Source: Amphimedon queenslandica
Taxonomy: Eukaryota > Porifera > Demospongiae > Haplosclerida > Niphatidae
Direction of reading: 5' to 3'
Assembly: GCF_000090795.2 (NCBI RefSeq)
Contig: NW_003547038.1
Span: 4,965-32,554, forward strand
Length of the DNA stretch: 27,590 nt
Under the pieces are notes generated by a model that ran no database searches, was not told the origin of the DNA, and saw only the letters and a list, made by a program, of their open reading frames with translations. A program made the translations under genes and the position numbers. Positions 1-9,213 of this stretch are shown piece after piece (positions within the stretch are counted from its first letter, which is position 1; the number at the start of each line of letters is the position of its first letter).

Positions 1-2592
1 ACTCATGGTAACGTGATAGCCAATGTCTCTGGGATGTGCAAGCATATAGTAAGTAATGATACTTTTTATAGCTGGAAAATTTTAATATGCATCAAAAATT
101 TGAGCACATTTACACAGAGTTTTTTACATAATTTTTACCTCAGAAATTTTTTTTTTACTTTCTCAACTAAATTTTTGTAGCTACATTGTATGATGCTGTG
201 TTTATTATAATTATAATAATTATAATTATTTATTATTAATAGGAGGAGTCAATTGTTCTTAGTCCTGGTGATTGTCATATATCATTTCTGCCATTGGCTC
301 ACATGATGGAGAGGTGTGTCCAGGTATGGCAAATGAATATACATATACATGTCAATCAATGCATCGCATAATTTTTTAAAATGGCCGTAACTTGAAAAAT
401 TGAAGTCGGAATCAGCTCAAACTTTCTACACAGCATAAGTACATCAATATGTATCAGAAAATGTAATAAAAATTTGGGGTGATTTCGGAGCCATTTTTTG
501 GAAAAAACCATGGGCTAAGCAAGGCTGCAAAAGTCGTGGCAGCCATTTTGTTTGGGGGGTGAATCCTACTTAGTAACGCTACCGCGTTACTAATAGCCTT
601 GGGTATTTTTCAGATTTTGGCTACTTTTTAAAAATGGCTGTAACTCAAAAAATTGAAGTCGGAATCAGCTCAAACTTTCTACACAGCATAAGTACATCAA
701 TATGTATCAGAAAATGTAATAAAAATTGGGGGTGATTTCGGAGCCATTTTTTTTGGAAAAAACCATGGACTTATAGTCCATGATCATGTCATTAGAAAAT
801 TATAATAAAATCTTTACCTTTAAGCAACACTTCCTTACTGTAGGTTGTTGTATTTATGAATGGATTAAAGCTGGGCTATATGTTTGGTGACATTAAGAAC
901 TTAGTCAACGACATTCAAGTTCTGAAACCAACCATATTCATATCAGTACCACGCCTACTGAACAGGATTTATGATAAAGTAAATCTGACTAATACTCATC
1001 TTAATTTTATCATTATTCTTAAGGTGTTGAGTGGTGTCAACTCCAACAAGACAAAGAAGTGGCTTTTTGACACAGCCTTTAAAAGTAAACTATCTGAAGT
1101 TAAAAGGTGAGAGTCACGAGATAGTAAAAATGGGTTGTATTTTTGCGATTTCATTTCCCCTTTTAACATGCTTTGCAACAGACACCATAATATTTTTATG
1201 TACATGTACATTGTACTTGCTTTATTCTAGGGGTATACTAAGACGGGACTCAATTTGGGACTATATCGTGTTTGGAAACATACAGAAACTGCTTGGAGGA
1301 AACGTGAGGCTAATTATAACAGGATCTGCTCCTATCAGTGAGAGAGTCGTCTACTTTTATCAAGTGGCTTTCGGATGCTATGTAAAACATTCTTGAACAT
1401 CTCTCTTCATTCTCTTTTACTAATTCCATCATTCTTCATCGTTCTAATTCTTCGTTCTCTTTTACTAATTCACTGTTAGATCTAGAAGGAGTTTAGGAGA
1501 CTTTTGGTCTCTCATATTTGGTTAATGTCTCCTGAAATCTACCATTTTAGTTAGATTGGTCTCCTAAATTTATTCCTAGATCTTACAATAATTATTTTAT
1601 TGTTATTATTATACTATTTATTATGATTTATATTACAGATAGTTGAAGGCTATGGTCAAACAGAAACATCTTCTGGTTGTACCATGTCACTACCTGCTGA
1701 TACCACCTGTGGACATGTTGGACCTCCTGTACCATCAGCAAAAGTTAAACTAGTTGATGTCCCTGATCTGAATTACTTTGCATCAAACGGAGAAGGAGAG
1801 ATATGCTTTAAAGGTCCTTCTTGCACTAGTGGATATTTTAAGGAAGAGGAGAAGACAAAGGCATTGATTGATGAAGATGGTTGGGTTCATTCTGGTGATA
1901 TTGGTAAATGGCTGCCTAATGGAGCACTCAAGATAACTGATAGAGTCAAGCACATTTTTAAACTCTCACAAGTAAAAGAAGCTCTCCATTATTACAAATT
2001 ATTATTATTATTTCTTAAAGGGATTGTATATTGCTCCAGAGAAAGTTGAAAATGTCTGTAGTCGGTCTCCTTTCATTGCTCAAATGTTTCTATATGGAGA
2101 CAGTCTGAGGAGCAGCTGTGTGGCTATTGTAGTACCAGATGAAGAAGTACTGACCCAATGGGCAGGGGAACATGACAAAGGAGGCAAATCATTTGAAGAA
2201 CTCTGCACTGATGAGGTAACTTGAAGTAATTAATTATGCTATTTTACAGTAATTTTAATTTTTTTAAAGATATATTGCTACAAAATTATTGAAATATGCT
2301 ACTGTATTTTTATATCATTTTACAGGAAGTAAAGAAAGCCATATTTGATGACTTATATAATGTGGGGAAGAGAGATGGTCTGAGTTCCTTAGAAATAGTA
2401 AGTGTAACTTTTCCAAGTACATTTTACAGTATTCCTGTTCTTTTTTCACAGCCTAAAGCTATAGAACTTACCTCCACTGCATTCTCTGTGGAGAATGATC
2501 TACTCACTCCAACTTTTAAGCTGAAAAGGCCAGCAGCTCGTACCAAGTATATGCCAGACATTGTTGAAATGTACTCTCAGCTCCCTGCTTAG
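1..2592 (+). CDS. Long-chain acyl-CoA synthetase, copy A (3' part; gene starts before the window)
   Basis: Activates long-chain fatty acids to acyl-CoA with ATP and CoA (AMP-forming, ANL superfamily), normally on ER or outer mitochondrial membrane. Exons: 1-48, 243-323, 844-978, 1024-1106, 1231-1381, 1639-1971, 2021-2215, 2326-2397, 2452-2592; all splice phases agree and the 412 codons before the stop are open. The window opens at THGNV, just after the phosphate-binding loop. Visible ACSL motifs are VPRLLNRIYDK, the adenine-site [22 protein letters not shown], the linker [11 protein letters not shown] and [10 protein letters not shown]. The gene ends at LYSQ-like EMYSQLPA. Exon lengths from 243 onward are identical to those of copy B at 9214-12305 on the other strand, so the two are paralogs. 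The 520 bp intron 324-843 holds repeat units. Family is very secure; the ACSL subtype is not assigned. Confidence 0.93.
371..781 (+). repeat. ~178 bp repeat, two units, in ACSL-A intron
   Basis: Two units of the repeat family that also forms arrays at 16031-16745 and 22088-22818. Each unit runs from ATGGCCGTAACT through a GAAGTCGGAATCAGCTCAAA core and AATGTAATAAAAATT to GGAGCCATTTTTTGG and CCATGGGCTATAGCC. The equivalent base of the core falls at 439 and 692. This 253 bp spacing equals one 178 bp unit plus a 75 bp insertion. It fills most of a 520 bp intron. Confidence 0.9.
516..592. repeat. ~75 bp insertion with a hairpin inside a repeat unit
   Basis: Between GGGCTA and ATAGCCTTGGG, which are contiguous in the other units, lie about 75 extra bases. 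They end in the inverted repeat AGTAACGC-TACC-GCGTTACT (572-591). The insertion is absent from all eight units of the two other arrays. It may be a small palindromic element nested in the repeat. Exact ends are ambiguous because TA is present at both junctions. Confidence 0.6.
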
Positions 2593-2769
2593 CACTTATA
2601 GAACAGTGCTGCTATCCTAACTTTAAACTATTGTTTATATAATATTGAAAACTTCTCCCTCAACTGATTAAGTGTAGAACAAAGATGCAACATTTAATTA
2701 AAAATTAATGAATAGCAATTTAGCAAAATGAAGCAAGTTGCGGTAGTAGCATTTAGATATAACAGCAGT

Positions 2770-3819
2770 TCAGCTAAGTTGTTCTGATACATAGTATGCA
2801 CCAATCTTGTATATATTTGATCCTGATTCTCCATATATTCCAATGATATTTCCACGCACATTGAAAGCCTCGATGCCCCATTTTCCAAAAGGTCCATACT
2901 TGATTATGTCTCCATTTCTTTTAGCTACAGTAAATGAAAGTTTTGCAATAAACTTGTTCTGATTTAATTGGCTTGTTGCAATCATCCCATCCATTGATAT
3001 AACCTGATCTCCAGCTTCAAGTGCAATTGTAGTTATGTTATCAGTATACAAGAATCCATGCCTGCCTCCTTTAAGAGTGCTACCGTCTAGTAAGAGATAC
3101 TCTGCTTGTATAGCTAGTATCATTTCAGGCCTACTCCATACATTGATGCTTTTTAGTGACACGATTGGTGGGTAGCCCAAATCTGATATGTCATCAAAAG
3201 GAGATGCACTGGTGCTGCCATATAGATCGCTTTTGGTCATTTTCTCCAAACTGTACACTCCAATTTGATCCAAACTGTCGCCAGAGCGTCCTTGAAATCC
3301 TATTATCTGTCCTTCAAGTTCAAAGAAGAGTGATCCTATTTTTCCAAAAGGCCCGTATGTCTTTTTCACATAGCTCGGTCCAATTGTAGTAATAGTCAAT
3401 TGACCTACTAGCTGACTATTATAAATTCTACCTTCAATCTTTACGATTTCTTCTCGTGGATCTAGTACAATGTTAACTGGAGGATTGGAAGATTTCCCGT
3501 GTCTGGCTCCTCTGATCGTTTTGTTTTTGAGGAGATAAAAGACTTCAATTGAATCTACAAGGTCACCAGAGCTGATGTTTATTGAGTGTACACCGTAAAT
3601 GTTAGTAGAGCCTAACTCTGCTATATCATCAAACTGGGTTCCTCCATCTCCTCCATAAGCAACTGATTTGGTGAGTGGTCTCGTGACCGTTTGGCCCGCA
3701 GACTTTAGACTATCTTTAGCATGAACTGGGGCAGCATCAGTGAGAGAAATAGCCTTCGAGGTAACTGTAGAAGCAGTTAGAAGGAGCCCAAGTATAGTAA
3801 ATGTTATTAGCTTCTTCAT
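2770..3819 (-). CDS. Secreted protein with two jacalin-like lectin domains (lectin 1)
   Basis: Single-exon gene, 349 residues. The start chosen is the ATG at 3819, because it opens a good signal peptide (MKKLITFTILGLLLTAS); the upstream in-frame extension has no ATG. Domain 1 (about residues 50-190) shows the jacalin pattern: YGGDGGTQFDD, ARHGK, EEIVKIEG, GQLTITTIG, YGPFGKIG and a closing GFQGRSGDSLDQIGVY. Domain 2 (about 195-345) has SPFDDISDLG, GGRHG, YGPFGKWG and YGESGSNIYKIGAYY. Jacalin-like domains are beta-prisms that usually bind mannose or galactose sugars; the ligand here is unknown. The C-terminus VSEQLS extends a few residues beyond copies 2 and 3, which end at GAYYI. It is first of a tandem trio; 192 bp separate its start from copy 2's stop. 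Confidence 0.85.
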   Translation of the reverse strand: MKKLITFTILGLLLTASTVTSKAISLTDAAPVHAKDSLKSAGQTVTRPLTKSVAYGGDGGTQFDDIAELGSTNIYGVHSINISSGDLVDSIEVFYLLKNKTIRGARHGKSSNPPVNIVLDPREEIVKIEGRIYNSQLVGQLTITTIGPSYVKKTYGPFGKIGSLFFELEGQIIGFQGRSGDSLDQIGVYSLEKMTKSDLYGSTSASPFDDISDLGYPPIVSLKSINVWSRPEMILAIQAEYLLLDGSTLKGGRHGFLYTDNITTIALEAGDQVISMDGMIATSQLNQNKFIAKLSFTVAKRNGDIIKYGPFGKWGIEAFNVRGNIIGIYGESGSNIYKIGAYYVSEQLS

Positions 3820-4011
3820 ACTATCGTTACTATGGTAGAAAATGATACGAAGCACAAGCAAGCAGCCAGCTCAGCAGCAAGCTTGCAGCCACCGCCCACG
3901 CATGCACACAGTAATTCGTGTAGGTGGGTTTTCTATTTCAAAAACGAATAATTATAGCAAATTAGCAAAATAAAACATGCACTGCAATAGCTGTCTAGCT
4001 CAGTAGTGTTA

Positions 4012-5044
4012 CTATATGTAGTATGCACCAATCTTGTATATATTTGATCCTGATTCTCCATATATTCCAATGATATTTCCACGCACATTGAAAGCCTCAC
4101 TGCCCCATTTTCCAAACGGTCCATACTTGATTATGTCTCCATTTCTTTTAGCTACAGTAAATGAAAGTTTTGCAATAAACTTGTTCTGATTTAATTGGCT
4201 TGTTGCAATCATCCCATCCATTGATATAACCTGATCTCCAGCTTCAAGTGCAATTGTAGTTACATTGTCAGTATACAAAAATCCATGCCTGCCTCCTTTA
4301 AGAGTGCTACCATCTAGTAAGAGATACTCTGCTTGTATAGCTAGTATCATTTCAGGCCTACTCCATACATTAATGCTTTTTAGAGACACGATTGGAGGAT
4401 ACCCCAAATCTGATATATCATCAAAAGGAGATGCACTAGTACTGCCATATAGATCACTTTTGGTCAGTTTCTCCAAACTGTATACTCCAATTTGATCCAA
4501 GCTGTCGCCAGAGCGTTCTTGAAATGCTATAATTTGTCCTTCAAATGTAAAGAAGCGTTTTCCTATTTTACCAAAAGGCCCGTATGTCTTTGTAACATAG
4601 CTCGGTCCAATTGTAGTAATAGTCAATTGACCTACCAAGTTACCATCAGTTCTACCTTCAATCTTAACGATTTCTTCCTGTGGATCTAGTACAATGTTAA
4701 CTGGAGTGTTGGAAGGTTTCCCGTGTCTAGCTCCTCGAATTGTTTTGTTTTTGAGGAGATAAAAGACTTCAATTGAATCTACAAGGTCACCAGAGCTGAT
4801 GTTTATTGAGTGTCACCATAAATGTTAGTAGAGCCTAACCCTGCTATATCATCAAACTGGGTTCCTCCATCTCCTCCATAAGCAACTGATTTGGTGAGTG
4901 GTCTGGTGACTGCAATGGGCCCGCGGACTTTAGACTATCTTTAGCATAAACTGGGGCAGCATCAGTGAGAGAAATAGCCTTTGAGGTAACTGTAGAAGCA
5001 ACTAGGAGGAGCCCAAGTATAGTGAGTGGTATTAGCTTCTTCAT
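4012..5044 (-). pseudogene. Jacalin-like lectin 2, tandem copy broken by two frameshifts
   Basis: Near-identical tandem copy of lectin 1, including the signal peptide (ATG at 5044), the second jacalin domain and about 50 bp upstream of the start (5088-5136 matches 3853-3901). Relative to copy 1 it carries a net 2 bp insertion near 4908-4925 and a 1 bp deletion near 4811-4815. Together they do not restore frame: the signal-peptide frame runs off after KSAG, and the region from about 4810 down to 4012 is open in a different frame (GAYYI then stop). No ATG is available to start the downstream frame cleanly. Either this is a young pseudogene or the assembly has errors in two places; the sequence alone cannot separate these. 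Everything after the shifts is free of stops, which fits a recent event. Confidence 0.75.
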
Positions 5045-5238
5045 ACTATCGTTAAAATGGCAGAAAATGACACAGGCTTCTGAAGCACAAGCAAGCAGCC
5101 AGCTCAGCAGCAAGCTTGCAGCCACCGCCCACGCACAAATGCAGTGTTATAATCCGTTCTACTAAAAACAGTCAAATAAAATATTTCGGAGCAGTACAGC
5201 AAAATTGTTACTTTATATGCATGTAATGTAGTGTGAAA

Positions 5239-6231
5239 CTATATATAGTATGCACCAATCTTCTCTATATGTGATCCAGAGGCTCCATGTATTCCAAGAA
5301 TATTTCCGTGTACATGGAATGCCTTGCTTCCTTTTTCCCCCTTGCCTTTTCCATAAGGTCCATATGTCTTTGTTTCTTTATTTCCTTTAGCTACAGTGAA
5401 GGAGAGCTCAGCAATAGATTTGTCTGATGGGTTTGTTTTTCCATCCATAGATACAATTTGATCTCCATCTTCCAATGGAATGGTTGCTATCTCTGTGGCA
5501 AAATTGGCTCCATGCCTAGCTCCTTCAAGAGTGCTGCCATCTACTAAAAGATATTCTGCTTGTATAGCTTGTACCATTTCGGGACGACTCCACACAGTAA
5601 TGCTTTTCAATGATACAACAGGAGGATTATTTAGATCTGATATGTCATCAAAAGGAGATGCACTAGTGCTACCATATTGATCACTTTTGGTCAGTTTCTC
5701 CAATCTGTACACTCCAAGTCGATCCAAGCTGTTGCCAGAGCGTCCATGAAATGCTAGTATTTGTCCTTCAAATGTAAATGAACGTGTTCCCTTCTTTCCA
5801 AAAGGCCCGTATATTTTAGGAACATCAGAATTCGGTCCAATTGTAGTAATGGTCAATTGGCCCACCATTTCTCCATCAATTTTACCTTCAATCTTTATGA
5901 TTTCTTCTTGCAGATTAAGTGCAATGTATCCAACTTGAGTGTTGCTAGAAGGTTTTCCATGTACAACAGTTCTTTGAATATTGTTGTGGGCATAGCAGAC
6001 TTCAATTGAGTCAATAATATCGCCAAAGCTGATTATAATGGAATGTATGCCATAAATGTTGTTCAACCCCAAGTAGTCATCAAACTCAGTTCCTCCATTT
6101 CCTCCATAAGCAACTGATTTGGTGAGTTTTCTAACTTTTGAGCTTTTTTTATAATAAACTGCTAAGAGTCCAAGTCCTATCAGTAGTATCACTAAAACAA
6201 CGCTTATTTTCAGCTTCATCTTGAGCTTCAT
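5239..6231 (-). CDS. Membrane-anchored protein with two jacalin-like lectin domains (lectin 3)
   Basis: Single exon, 330 residues, ATG at 6231. It has the same two-domain jacalin layout as lectins 1 and 2: domain 1 with YGGNGGTEFDDY, VVHGK, YGPFGKKG and FHGRSGNSLDRLGVY; domain 2 with SPFDDISDL, GARHG, YGPYGKGKG and HGASGSHIEKIGAYYI. The N-terminus differs from its neighbours. MKLKMKLK is followed by a hydrophobic run (about residues 9-27) and then KKSSKVRK, with no obvious cleavage site, which looks more like a signal anchor than a cleaved signal peptide. It is clearly more diverged than copies 1 and 2 are from each other, so it is the older duplicate. Its start lies 75 bp from NDUFA9 on the other strand. 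Confidence 0.83.
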   Translation of the reverse strand: MKLKMKLKISVVLVILLIGLGLLAVYYKKSSKVRKLTKSVAYGGNGGTEFDDYLGLNNIYGIHSIIISFGDIIDSIEVCYAHNNIQRTVVHGKPSSNTQVGYIALNLQEEIIKIEGKIDGEMVGQLTITTIGPNSDVPKIYGPFGKKGTRSFTFEGQILAFHGRSGNSLDRLGVYRLEKLTKSDQYGSTSASPFDDISDLNNPPVVSLKSITVWSRPEMVQAIQAEYLLVDGSTLEGARHGANFATEIATIPLEDGDQIVSMDGKTNPSDKSIAELSFTVAKGNKETKTYGPYGKGKGEKGSKAFHVHGNILGIHGASGSHIEKIGAYYI

Positions 6232-6306
6232 AATTTGCTTTCAGCCAACGCCCACTATAAATAATTAAGAGGTGTGGCTCGTGTTTGTTTCTGTCACGCC
6301 TATAAA
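6232..6306. promoter_or_regulatory. 75 bp divergent promoter, lectin 3 / NDUFA9
   Basis: This very short gap separates two start codons facing away from each other. It contains ACGCCCAC (6249-6256), GGTGTGGCTC (6271-6280) and CACGCC (6294-6299), all variants of a CACCC/GC-type box seen in other gaps of this window. No convincing TATA box with proper spacing was seen, apart from TATAAA directly before the NDUFA9 ATG. Confidence 0.45.
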
Positions 6307-8507
6307 ATGGCTACCATTCTGAGGTCTCAGAGATCCTTAAAAATAGGTACTTCACTCTCTTTATGTGACACTTTTACTTATTCCTATAGCACCTAGAACT
6401 TCTTGCATAATAGAACTAACAAAAGTAGGCGAGATGATAGCAGAATAATGCTTTTATTTTGTGATACAAATTTAGAAGTCGATCAGCTCTGATGTCAAGA
6501 GAGGTACAGGCGGTCGTTCATCATTCAGTGGCACAGTAGCGACAGTTTTTGGTTGCACTGGATTCTGTGGCCGCTACATTGTCAACAGACTAGGTAAAAA
6601 TAGAGAGCTTTATGCTAATTGTAATGGCTTTGATACAATTTTGAAATATCGAATAAAATTTGAATGGTTTATGGTTTTATTTATGTAGGTCAGGTTGGGT
6701 CACAAATTGTAGCTCCATATCGCGGAGATGAGCACGATTATAGGCACCTGCGGCCAATGGGGGACCTTGGTCAAATACTATTCCGTGTAAGAGAAGACAT
6801 TTTGTTATAAATATCGAGTTATACATCTCTTAGAGTTTTAACCTGAGGGATCCTGAATCAGTGACAAAGACACTTGAATACTCAAACGTAGTTGTCAATG
6901 CAATTGGAAGGGACTACGAAACAAGGTTACACTGGTATTAAGGAGGAATTTGCATTATTTTTCTTTTCTTGTAGGAATTTCAAATTTGACGATGTCCATG
7001 TTCAAGGCTCAAGAGTTATAGCAGAAGCTGCAAAAAAGGCCGGAGTGAAGAGATTGATCCACTTCTCTGCATTAGGAGCATCTAAGGACTCGCCTTCAAA
7101 GTTCCTGCAATCGAAAGTAAAGAAAAGATGATCATTTTGTACATGTATTTGTAGTTGTAAAAGGAGTTTATTTATTTTCAAATGTTTTTGTAGGCAGCTG
7201 GTGAAGAGGCAGTCCGTGAAGTATTCCCAGATGCGACCATCATCCGACCAGCTGCAATATATGGAAGAGAGGATCGGTACTTTAACTTGTGCGCCAAATT
7301 TAAAGTATTTCCACTTGGACGGGTCCCACTGATGAATTATGGACACGGCATTTATAAGTACCCAGTGTCTGTGGTTGATGTAGCCAAAGCTGTAGTTCAA
7401 ATAATAGCAGACCAGGGAACAGCTGGAACAACTTACGAACTTGTAGGGTAAGAAAAAAATTATTTCATAGATCCTTGTATTGACTATATGGTATTATTGG
7501 TAACATTATTAATTATAAAATTTGCTTTTTCTTTTAAATTTTACACATTCGCAATGTCACATATGTTGCTGCAAAGTTTTAAAGGGAAATTTATAAGTAG
7601 TTTTCTCGCCGATACTTTATCTTCTCCTCATTATATTTTAATTCTTTTCTTACAGTCCTAAACAATACTTGCTCCTTGATTTAGTCGATTACCTCTTCCG
7701 TGTGATACACAGGCCTTTTAGACCTATCAACCTCCCCAGATTTGTGTTCAGGTGAGAGACAGATACTAGACAGTGAATGTTAAGAATGTACTGTCACTTG
7801 TAGAATGACTGCTTGGGGTTTGGAACAATCACCTTTTATACCCTATCTCACGAGAGATGTCCTTACCAGAGTGAGTTGGTCAAAAGTGCACACACACACA
7901 CACACACCAGCTGTACTTGGATCATCTCTTAAATTGGACAAAACCTACTGTACAGGGTATTATGTAAACTGTACAGGATATTATGTCCAAAAATGACTAA
8001 GGGAGAAATCTTCATTTTTATTTTATTTTCTGATGCATATACATGTTCTTCTGTTGCATAAAAGGTTTGAGGTGATTCCGATCAAAATTGGACTTTTTAT
8101 GACTTTTTAAAGTTGCTCTAAAATCGGGTCAAAGTCCCTGTACTATAGTACAGGGACTTTGGCCAAATTTCGCCAAAAATGAAAAGTAGAGAATTTTCCA
8201 TTTTTATTACATTTTCTGATTCATATACATGTACTTATGCTGTATAGAAAGTTTGAGCCGATTCCGATCAAAATTAGACTTTTTACAAATTATTTTTAAA
8301 GTTGCTCAGAAGCCCATTTTATACTATTTTATTTCTTTTCACAAGATGTATCTCTCAGAAGAACCTTCCGGCGATCTCCCAGGACTCGAGGACCTTGGTA
8401 TCACTCCAATCACAGTCGAAGAAGCAGCTTTATTCATTTTGAGGCGCTATAGAGGATTCTTTGACTTTGGCAAATCGGTCGATGAGATCGAACCAGAAGC
8501 AAAATAG
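6307..8507 (+). CDS. NDUFA9: NADH dehydrogenase [ubiquinone] 1 alpha subcomplex subunit 9
   Basis: Accessory subunit of mitochondrial complex I with an atypical short-chain dehydrogenase fold that binds NADPH. Exons: 6307-6346, 6390-6424, 6476-6593, 6689-6786, 6834-6925, 6975-7116, 7194-7447, 7656-7751, 7804-7870, 8346-8507; all phases close, giving 367 residues (human about 377). A basic, Ser/Thr-rich N-terminus suits mitochondrial import. The Rossmann motif G51-CT-GFCG ([14 protein letters not shown]) is followed by [54 protein letters not shown] and the C-terminal [11 protein letters not shown], all as in NDUFA9. One donor (GTTACA at 6926) is unusual but needed to join YETR to NFKFDD. The last intron (7871-8345) carries repeats. 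AATAAA lies 12 bp after the stop. Confidence 0.95.
7889..7908. repeat. (CA)n microsatellite in last NDUFA9 intron
   Basis: A pure CA run of about ten units directly downstream of the splice donor at 7871. Confidence 0.9.
8005..8300 (+). repeat. Palindrome-bearing repeat, two units, in NDUFA9 intron
   Basis: Two units of about 186 bp (landmark GTTCTTC at 8045, GTACTTA at 8231). Each has TTTTTATT-ACATTTTCTGAT, CATATACATG, AAAGTTTGAG and GATTCCGATCAAAATT, followed by GACTTTTT and AAAGTTGCTC. Between the units sits a perfect 32 bp palindrome (8130-8161). The TTATTACATTTTCTGAT...AAGTTTGAG core is the reverse complement of the core of the ~178 bp family, whereas the flanks are not shared. A related copy in opposite orientation is at 13195-13445. 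Confidence 0.8.
8130..8161. repeat. Perfect 32 bp palindrome
   Basis: The half-site CAAAGTCCCTGTACTA (8130-8145) is followed immediately by its exact reverse complement (8146-8161), with no loop. Degenerate copies are at 13371-13386 (16 bp perfect core) and 21347-21372 (one mismatch). Confidence 0.95.
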
Positions 8508-8519
8508 AGAACACATTAC

Positions 8520-8525
8520 AATAAA
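8520..8525 (+). promoter_or_regulatory. Polyadenylation signal AATAAA for NDUFA9
   Basis: Canonical hexamer 13 bp downstream of the NDUFA9 stop. The convergent DYDC-like gene ends 125 bp further on. Confidence 0.6.
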
Positions 8526-8649
8526 ATGTATTATTACGACTAAAATATAATTATGATGACATTAGAGAAGAAGAAGGAACTGTTACACAATACATTGAGT
8601 TATGGTAGGATATACATGTAGTTAAAGGAGAAGTCATTGAGAGAGGTTT

Positions 8650-9088
8650 TCATGTTGATTCGGTCGACTCTTCTTCCTCTATTCTGCTCAGTTTGACACC
8701 AAGTCTAGAGTTAGGTCGGGATATGTCTGGTGCCAGTGGAGGTGTTTTAGGAGGTGTGCTTTCACCAGGATCTTTATTCTCTTCTTCCCCTTTGCCCTCA
8801 TTTTGACTATCAGTTGTGACTGGCTTAGTTTCTGCTGTTTCATCATCTCTAGCAATCTCGTTTTTAATGGCTCGAGCCTTTATATAATATACAACAATTC
8901 AATCAGTAATAATAGTAATAATTCAAGCTTTATAGTACCTTTTCCTTTGCTTCTGCTTGGTTTCTTTTGTGCTTCAATAGCCATAATCCTAAATACTCTA
9001 TTGGATCTTGTGGACGGACCAAAGCTACTTGAGCTAAGCCTAGAGCAAGAGCTTCTCCAACTGTTTCTTTCACGTAGTCACTCTCCAT
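8650..9088 (-). CDS. DPY30-motif protein, DYDC1/2-like
   Basis: Two exons, 9088-8939 and 8877-8650, encoding 125 residues. The N-terminal half is a DPY30 motif: MESDYVKETVGEALALGLAQ, then VALVRPQDPIEYLGLWLLKHK. It matches the opening of vertebrate DYDC1 (MESIYL...GLAEVARVRPVDPIEYLALW), known family knowledge. The motif is a short helical hairpin that dimerises and docks on partner helices, as in DPY30 of the MLL/COMPASS complexes and in ciliary/sperm proteins of the DYDC group. The C-terminal 75 residues are acidic and low-complexity (EEENKDPGEST, EEEESTEST) with proline-rich TPPKTPPLAP, likely disordered. It is convergent with NDUFA9, and its start is 125 bp from the ACSL-B stop on the same strand. 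Confidence 0.85.
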
Positions 9089-9213
9089 CTTTATTTATTC
9101 GTTACCATGGCAACACTGCTAAATTAATTATTCATGAGGTAAAGAAAATTAAAATTTCAAAAAATTAAATTTAGCACATCAGTTTGTGAAAGTATTTTTT
9201 TAATAATAAATTT

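Noticed and set aside
3156-5680. Several plus-strand open frames opposite the lectin genes (3156-3389, 4265-4495, 4492-4689, 5480-5680)
   Set aside because: They are antisense shadows of jacalin coding sequence with no recognisable family.
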